Under the pieces are notes generated by a model. It did no database searches. It had not been told where the DNA came from and worked only from the letters and a program-made list of their open reading frames with translations. Positions 6,035 to 9,072 of a DNA stretch of 9,072 nucleotides are shown piece after piece. The position numbers were made by a program, and so were the translations under genes. Location: positions 1,596 through 10,667 of the forward strand of contig PFRJ01000020.1 in the NCBI GenBank assembly GCA_002788515.1, in the 5' to 3' direction. Every line of letters begins with the position of its first letter. The first letter of the stretch is position 1. Source of the stretch: Nitrosopumilales archaeon CG_4_9_14_0_2_um_filter_34_16 (GTDB lineage: Archaea > Thermoproteota > Nitrososphaeria > Nitrososphaerales > Nitrosopumilaceae).

Positions 6035-6202
6035 ATGAATCAGAAAATCATACACAATTGGCAACACTCGCCTTCTGAAACTCAGGTTGCAAGTAATCCT
6101 GTAAAAGCAGTGTCAAAATCATTGCAACAAACAAAATCATTGGTGTTCACCAATGAAGACCTAATGGGCCTTTCTTGGATTTTGTTTGAGGAGAGACATT
6201 AA
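6035..6202 (+). CDS. Small 55-residue hypothetical protein, first of a small-ORF chain
   Basis: ATG 6035 opens MNQKIIHNWQHSPSETQVAS, followed by a Ser/Lys/Gln-rich stretch and the end TNEDLMGLSWILFEERH. The composition looks protein-like: a polar N-terminal half and an amphipathic C-terminal helix. It has no Cys, signal peptide or recognised domain. It starts about 24 bp after the centre of the shared TATA box and fills what would otherwise be a 500-bp gap. Its stop is 2 nt before the next ATG, and its last codons contain the GAGGAG that may serve that start. It is divergent from the winged-helix gene, which might control it. It is short, so homologue conservation is the deciding test. Confidence 0.5.
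   Translation: MNQKIIHNWQHSPSETQVASNPVKAVSKSLQQTKSLVFTNEDLMGLSWILFEERH
6138..6155. repeat. 18-bp perfect inverted repeat inside the small ORF
   Basis: CATTGGTG-TT-CACCAATG has 8-bp arms and a 2-nt centre. It lies within codons for SLVFTNE of the 55-residue ORF. It could be a protein-binding site or simply coding sequence; the tight 2-nt centre argues against an RNA hairpin. Confidence 0.5.
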
Positions 6203-6204
6203 GA

Positions 6205-6312
6205 ATGCCCTTACAATCAATATCATTTGGTATTTTGATTGTGTGTAATACGATGCCAAGTTCTTTTACATCGTTGCATCGCCAAGATCGTGTTGAGGAG
6301 ATGATTGTATGA
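6205..6312 (+). CDS. 35-residue small ORF, coupled to both neighbours
   Basis: ATG 6205 opens MPLQSISFGILIVCNTMPSS and ends HRQDRVEEMIV. It begins 2 nt after the preceding stop, with GAGGAG at 6188-6193 (11 nt upstream) as a possible ribosome-binding site. Its TGA overlaps the next ATG in an ATGA junction. A hydrophobic stretch (ISFGILIVC) is followed by a charged tail. No family is recognised. The arrangement rather than the sequence is the main evidence, so it may also be only a translated coupling segment. Confidence 0.35.
   Translation: MPLQSISFGILIVCNTMPSSFTSLHRQDRVEEMIV
6295..6300 (+). promoter_or_regulatory. Strong Shine-Dalgarno GAGGAG for the 63-residue ORF
   Basis: GAGGAGATGAT closely matches the complement of the archaeal 16S 3' end, and GAGGAG lies 8 nt before ATG 6309. 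It lends direct support to translation of the 63-codon frame rather than the alternative TTG-started frame at 6319. Confidence 0.55.
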
Positions 6313-6500
6313 CCCCTCTTGCCTGCACAATTTTTCCTAGAGGTGGATTCTCATCTTCGCAGTGGAACCGCACAAAATCAATTCAAGACACTATGCATTC
6401 TCTTTTTGAGCATGATTTGTCTTTTGTTGAATCTGATTTGTTCACATCCCCCAACAAATCAAAAACAATCCAAAAAAACAAGTGGGGTTTGTCAGCATGA
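6309..6500 (+). CDS. 63-residue hypothetical protein in the small-ORF chain
   Basis: ATG 6309 overlaps the previous TGA (ATGA) and is preceded at 8 nt by GAGGAG. The protein starts MTPLACTIFPRGGFSSSQWN, has a probable helix SIQDTMHSLFEHDLSFVESD in the middle and a lysine/asparagine-rich end (SPNKSKTIQKNKWG). It has no signal peptide or membrane segment, and I do not recognise it. Its TGA (6498-6500) overlaps ATG 6497 of the next gene in a second ATGA junction. The two 4-nt overlaps in a row plus the Shine-Dalgarno make it more credible than its length suggests. A competing frame (6319-6612) would start with TTG and run through the next gene's signal peptide, which is less likely. Confidence 0.5.
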   Translation: MTPLACTIFPRGGFSSSQWNRTKSIQDTMHSLFEHDLSFVESDLFTSPNKSKTIQKNKWGLSA

Positions 6501-6976
6501 GTGTGATTTCTGTATCAGACATATCGAGAATTTGTCAAACAATCAACACAAAAAGTTTGTCCGCCTTGTGTCTTTTTGGAATGCTGTTGAGCATGTCTGT
6601 CTTTTTTTATGACATGCCTGCATTTGCAGAGACGTCTCAAACTACAACAACAAAATTGGATGATGAGATAAGTCTTGAAAAAACAGTAACCAAAATGAGT
6701 ATACCTCAAAACAACACACTCCCTTGGGGTGCTGTTAAAGGCAAAGTCAATAATCCATCTCAAGGATATCCTGTGATAATCCAATTCTTCAAATCCCTTG
6801 AAGAAGATCCTATTCATGTTGCACAGGTGTCATTGAAAGGAGACAATTCATTTGAATACAGATTCAGAGTGTTATCTATAGATGATGGCAAGATCACCCA
6901 TTTTTTTGAAGGCGACTATTATGTCAAAATCTTCAAGGTGGTAAACACACCAAGGAGTGACCTAGACTCTGCCTAG
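6497..6976 (+). CDS. Exported small beta-sandwich protein
   Basis: ATG 6497 is chosen over the in-frame GTG 6482 because it makes an ATGA overlap with the upstream stop. The 159-residue product has a long polar lead of about 20 residues, a hydrophobic core (LSALCLFGMLLSMSVFF) and a likely signal peptidase site after MPAFA at residue 44. The mature 115 residues begin with a Thr-rich linker and then one beta domain: WGAVKGKVNN at 78-87, GYPVIIQFF at 90-98, HVAQVSLKGDNSFEYRFRV at 107-125 and FEGDYYVKIFKVV at 137-149. This layout is like the extracellular domains repeated in larger surface proteins of Nitrososphaerota. The last codons and TAG lie within a terminator hairpin. Partners and ligand are unknown. 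Confidence 0.75.
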   Translation: MSVISVSDISRICQTINTKSLSALCLFGMLLSMSVFFYDMPAFAETSQTTTTKLDDEISLEKTVTKMSIPQNNTLPWGAVKGKVNNPSQGYPVIIQFFKSLEEDPIHVAQVSLKGDNSFEYRFRVLSIDDGKITHFFEGDYYVKIFKVVNTPRSDLDSA

Positions 6977-6996
6977 GTCACTTTCATCTATTTTTT
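6956..6996 (+). terminator. Hairpin terminator overlapping the stop codon
   Basis: AGTGACCTAG (6956-6965) and CTAGGTCACT (6973-6982) form a perfect 10-bp stem with a 7-nt loop, followed by T-rich sequence ending in TTTTTT (6991-6996). The stop codon TAG (6974-6976) is in the right arm, so the last codons of the exported protein gene are also terminator. Clear intrinsic hairpins of this kind are unusual in archaea, where T tracts alone usually suffice. Confidence 0.7.
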
Positions 6997-6999
6997 ATG

Positions 7000-7017
7000 A
7001 ATTATCATTTGATAATT
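7000..7017. repeat. 18-bp inverted repeat AATTATCA-TT-TGATAATT
   Basis: Perfect 8-bp arms with a 2-nt centre lie 4 bp after the terminator T tract and 90 bp before the next gene. The compact symmetry fits a dimeric-protein site better than an RNA hairpin. It may be an operator for the gene at 7107, but it is AT-rich and its position far upstream leaves this open. Confidence 0.35.
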
Positions 7018-7093
7018 TTGGTAAAATCTCAATTACATTTAGTGTACCCAAAATATCCTCGAACATGTCACAAATGGTTCATGTTTCTTCTGC

Positions 7094-7097
7094 GAGG
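7094..7097 (+). promoter_or_regulatory. Shine-Dalgarno-like GAGG
   Basis: GAGG lies 9 nt before ATG 7107 and supports that start codon. A TATA-like AAATAT at 7051-7056 lies a further 40 bp upstream. Confidence 0.4.
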
Positions 7098-7106
7098 CAA
7101 CAATAG

Positions 7107-7679
7107 ATGGAAAAAATACTAAAAATTGCAATAATTATTGCGATTACTATTGGATTGGTGTTCTTTTCATTGTTTTTAATTACCATAATACCACACATTG
7201 TTTCAAATACTCAGCGCGATTGGAGTGACATACTAACTCCAAAACTTACAAATGATGATGCCATGAAGATTTTCAACAGCGAATTGGTTTATTCAAAATT
7301 CAAAGAAAAATATCCTGATGCAAGTGAGATCCTTAAAAACCACAACAACAGAAACGCGCGCATAGAATTAACTGCGATGAATTTTACCACATTTCATTAC
7401 ATTACACTGAATATGGATTATGATGTACGCAATCAAATATTGGATTATTCAATCAGATGCAATCTTGCAGGCGGAGAAAGACTCCCAAGTGCAAGTGATA
7501 CATTGGCAATTCTATATTTAGAATATACACAATGTCTGGAAATTCCAAAAAAACCTTTTACGAACAATGGTGAGGATGCAGTTTACCAGGATTATGACAA
7601 CAGTGCTTATCCTGTACCATTCTCATCCGAATATCAACTAGCTGTGGAACGTGAAAGTGCAGGATTGCGTGGAAATTGA
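7107..7679 (+). CDS. Membrane-anchored extracytoplasmic protein, paralogue of the next gene
   Basis: The 190-residue protein has one N-terminal hydrophobic helix at about 5-32 with lysines before it, most likely an uncleaved anchor, and then an outside domain. The segment FKEKYPD (65-71), the beta stretch RIELTAMNFTTFHYITLNMDYD (85-106), IRCNL with Cys118, and YTQCLEI with Cys143 align in order with FTEKYPD, LEVYAYDF...LRLNINYD, VRCDI and YTNCLDI of the next gene. The two conserved Cys probably pair. The domain is not one I can name. It lacks the copper domain of its neighbour, ending instead in a 45-residue polar tail. Gene duplication is the likely origin. Confidence 0.75.
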   Translation: MEKILKIAIIIAITIGLVFFSLFLITIIPHIVSNTQRDWSDILTPKLTNDDAMKIFNSELVYSKFKEKYPDASEILKNHNNRNARIELTAMNFTTFHYITLNMDYDVRNQILDYSIRCNLAGGERLPSASDTLAILYLEYTQCLEIPKKPFTNNGEDAVYQDYDNSAYPVPFSSEYQLAVERESAGLRGN

Positions 7680-7704
7680 TATTCTTCAATCTATCTTGAT
7701 AAAA

Positions 7705-7721
7705 AGAAAATGAAAACTAGA
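7705..7721 (+). repeat. 17-bp ATGAAAACTAGA motif, copy 3
   Basis: AGAAAATGAAAACTAGA is identical to 569-585 and 2916-2932. It is followed 3 nt later by the 24-bp repeat. Its ATG is in frame with KRLEALFN. Confidence 0.8.
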
Positions 7722-7724
7722 TGT

Positions 7725-7748
7725 AAAAGATTAGAAGCACTTTTCAAT
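7725..7748 (+). repeat. 24-bp direct repeat, copy 2
   Basis: It is identical over 24 bp to 6-29 and ends 25 nt before ATG 7774. Together with the adjacent 17-bp motif it forms a 44-bp composite unit (7705-7748). Of that unit the other sites show only the left half (569, 2916, 8664) or, at the window edge, only the right half. Confidence 0.8.
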
Positions 7749-7773
7749 TACTGAATAAAAGAAGTATGATAAG

Positions 7774-8613
7774 ATGCAATTACAGACATATGCAAAAATT
7801 GGTATTTGTGTAGGTGTTGGAATGGCTGTAATTTTTACAGTAATAGGAGTAGTCGGTGCAAGTAATCAGCTTCAAGAAAACTGGCTCCTCTTAACAATAA
7901 ACAAGGACAAACTGATGGCGGAAATGAAAGTGCTTCCTTCTGTAATATTATTTACAGAAAAATACCCTGATCATTACTATCAAGAGAATCTCAATAGACA
8001 CAATACTCAACTTGAAGTGTATGCGTATGATTTTGATACTGGAAACACACTGCGATTGAACATTAACTATGATATTTGGGATGAAAGATTTCGCGAATAT
8101 GTAAGATGTGATATTAATGACAACAAATACCGAAAGAGTTTAGGTGCTACTGAAGAATTTACCGGTGGTTTTCTTAAGGTGCTATTACAAGAAGGAAGAG
8201 CAGAAGACCAATATGCATATGACTTTATCAAATATACCAACTGTTTGGACATTGGAAATAATGATGCCTCACAAGAACCAGAGATAGTTGCTCCAGAATA
8301 CGGAGATATCCCAACTTATACCATATCAGTTCCACAAGGAAGCTCAGTTCCTGGTTGTGAAGAAATCGCACATTGCTTTGAGCCTGAAGAAATTACAATC
8401 AAAGTCGGCGAAATCATAGAGTGGAAAAATTACGATGATGCAATGCACACAATAACCTCAGGCAATCCTGAAGACGGTCCAACATCACTATTTGATTCAG
8501 GATTGGCAGAACCTGATGCAACATATGCGTTAAAATTTAACAGTGTTGGAAAATTTGATTACTTTTGTATGGTGCATCCTTGGCAGACCGGATCAATTAC
8601 AGTAGTTAAATAA
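7774..8613 (+). CDS. Exported protein with paralogous N-domain fused to a type 1 blue copper domain
   Basis: The 279-residue protein has an N-terminal hydrophobic segment at 8-29 (signal or anchor). A domain at about 55-160 is homologous to the upstream gene product, with FTEKYPD, LNINYD, Cys112 and Cys157. After a Pro/Glu linker, residues 180-279 form a plastocyanin/amicyanin-like domain. Likely copper ligands are His225 in AMHTITSG and Cys265 and His268 in CMVHPWQ. The amicyanin axial Met position is Gln271, as in stellacyanin-type sites, where Gln usually lowers the redox potential. Extra Cys195 and Cys201 (GCEEIAHC) likely form a disulfide, common in the thaumarchaeal versions. The role is probably electron transfer or copper handling outside the membrane; the N-domain may bring a partner. 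Confidence 0.88.
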   Translation: MQLQTYAKIGICVGVGMAVIFTVIGVVGASNQLQENWLLLTINKDKLMAEMKVLPSVILFTEKYPDHYYQENLNRHNTQLEVYAYDFDTGNTLRLNINYDIWDERFREYVRCDINDNKYRKSLGATEEFTGGFLKVLLQEGRAEDQYAYDFIKYTNCLDIGNNDASQEPEIVAPEYGDIPTYTISVPQGSSVPGCEEIAHCFEPEEITIKVGEIIEWKNYDDAMHTITSGNPEDGPTSLFDSGLAEPDATYALKFNSVGKFDYFCMVHPWQTGSITVVK

Positions 8614-8626
8614 TCATCTTGTAATT

Positions 8627-8639
8627 CTTTGTTTTATTT
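8627..8639 (+). terminator. T-rich terminator after the copper protein
   Basis: CTTTGTTTTATTT begins 13 nt after the stop codon and has the T-rich character of archaeal termination sites; there is no hairpin. Confidence 0.35.
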
Positions 8640-8663
8640 AGAATCACTATATTTTGAAGAAAT

Positions 8664-8680
8664 AGAAAATGAGAACTAGG
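8664..8680 (+). repeat. 17-bp ATGAAAACTAGA motif, copy 4 (two mismatches)
   Basis: AGAAAATGAGAACTAGG lies between two convergent genes. The two changes keep the pattern: ATG then AGA ACT AGG encodes MRTR instead of MKTR, and the frame continues MRTRPLLNHKNK for 26 codons into the 3' end of the opposite gene. Confidence 0.6.
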
Positions 8681-8718
8681 CCTTTACTTAACCACAAGAA
8701 TAAAAGAACAGGCTGGGT

Positions 8719-9072
8719 TTACTTCAAACCCCAAACACATGTATCATGATTAAATGAATGAGTGCTGTTTTCAATTTTTTTGATAGGTGCAAATCCTCCC
8801 GGCGTACAAAACTCAACATATGGACTAAGACCAGAACTTTGACTTTCTTGTGGAACCTTGCAACTGAGAGCTTTGGCTTTTCCTATTTGGGCATTTTCTG
8901 AACTCCAATATCTATTTGAAGAATCTTTTAGTAGAATTTCAGGGCAAGTCATTTCTTTCATCTTTTGTCTTTCTAGTTCTGCATTGGGAAAAATTGTGTT
9001 TATTTTATAATCTAATGAAAAAACAAAAAATCCCATCACAATAACTAGACATATGATTGGAATAATCCAAAA
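8719..9072 (-). CDS. Cys-containing membrane or exported protein, partial at right edge
   Basis: The frame ends at 8719 and stays open to the last base, so the true start lies outside the window. At least 117 residues are visible. The first part, FWIIPIICLVIVMGFFVFSL, is a membrane helix or signal segment; an internal ATG at 9034-9036 would cut it in half and is not a credible start. The rest is a hydrophilic extracytoplasmic part of about 95 residues with four Cys (MTCPE, LSCKV, EFCTPGG, DTCVW), suggesting two disulfides. No family is recognised. It converges on the copper-protein gene. Confidence 0.65.
   Translation of the reverse strand, partial: FWIIPIICLVIVMGFFVFSLDYKINTIFPNAELERQKMKEMTCPEILLKDSSNRYWSSENAQIGKAKALSCKVPQESQSSGLSPYVEFCTPGGFAPIKKIENSTHSFNHDTCVWGLK

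Larger units (their letters stand above)
7680..7773. other. Spacer holding the composite repeat
   Basis: This 94-bp gap between the two paralogues contains the 17-bp and 24-bp repeats separated by 3 nt. The repeat ATG opens a 14-codon ORF (MKTRCKRLEALFNY, TGA 7751-7753) ending 20 nt before the next start. No clear TATA box or Shine-Dalgarno is visible for ATG 7774. Confidence 0.5.

Noticed and set aside
5817..6038. 73-codon plus-strand frame crossing the divergent promoter
   Set aside because: It overlaps the N-terminal third of the minus-strand gene and its promoter; the sequence reads as a shadow frame.
6319..6612. 97-codon plus-strand frame starting with TTG and rich in Leu/Cys
   Set aside because: It has no Shine-Dalgarno of its own, needs a rare start, and runs through the signal peptide of the exported protein at 6497; the GAGGAG-preceded 6309 frame explains the region better.
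6515..6817. 100-codon minus-strand frame opposite the exported protein
   Set aside because: It is antisense to a well-supported secreted protein; its Cys/Arg-rich composition looks like a shadow frame and it has no promoter.
6482..6976. GTG 6482 as the start of the exported protein
   Set aside because: ATG 6497 is a better start codon, forms an ATGA overlap with the preceding stop, and still leaves a full signal peptide.
7062..7085. AACATG...CATGTT inverted arms upstream of the gene at 7107
   Set aside because: Six-bp arms across a 12-nt gap are expected by chance in AT-rich DNA.
1..9072. CRISPR array, tRNA, rRNA or insertion sequence
   Set aside because: No regularly spaced repeats, no cloverleaf or CCA-like ends, no conserved rRNA segments, and no transposase-like frame or terminal inverted repeats were seen.

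Overview
The window is AT-rich, gene-dense DNA that looks like a Nitrososphaerota (Thaumarchaeota) chromosome, most likely a Nitrosopumilus/Nitrosarchaeum-type ammonia oxidiser. The grounds are a secreted amicyanin-like blue copper domain of the form usual in these archaea, secreted beta-sandwich domains with the DPDxN...SDSD pattern of their surface proteins, archaeal-type TATA boxes close to start codons, and mostly short intergenic spacers. The taxonomic call is inference from protein style; no rRNA or tRNA lies in the window.

Left part (1-1872): two adjacent genes, 3 nt apart, for exported proteins that share a homologous domain. The first is that domain alone, with a duplicated VCGDKIC insert. 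The second is a three-domain protein ending in a staphylococcal-nuclease-like domain. Next come a lone nucleotidyltransferase of the Pol-beta fold (1929-2810) and a 255-bp gap. The gap holds a 31-codon ORF resembling the start of a polyprenol/phytol kinase, a copy of a repeated ATGAAAACTAGA motif and the promoter region of a histidine kinase.

Centre (3066-5127): a membrane sensor histidine kinase and a stand-alone CheY-like receiver form a two-component pair. The receiver gene abuts, tail to tail with no gap, a winged-helix-like protein gene on the minus strand (5128-5985). That gene has a clear TATA box about 27 bp upstream of its ATG, so its mRNA is probably leaderless. A perfect ATACCG-N5-CGGTAT palindrome lies over its start site, which suggests repression and possibly autoregulation.

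Divergent from it is a chain of small ORFs (55, 35 and 63 codons) that a standard length cut-off would miss. They are linked by a 2-nt gap and two 4-nt ATGA overlaps, with Shine-Dalgarno-like sequences. The chain leads into an exported 159-residue protein whose stop codon lies inside a terminator hairpin (6956-6996).

Right part (7107-9072): two neighbouring genes encode paralogous membrane-anchored or exported proteins; the second carries a fused type 1 copper domain with Gln in place of the axial Met. A minus-strand gene for a Cys-containing membrane protein runs off the right edge.

A short repeat family links the two ends. A 17-bp sequence around ATGAAAACTAGA occurs four times, once as the start of a real gene. 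A 24-bp sequence occurs at the left edge and at 7725. The copy at 7705-7748 carries both halves.
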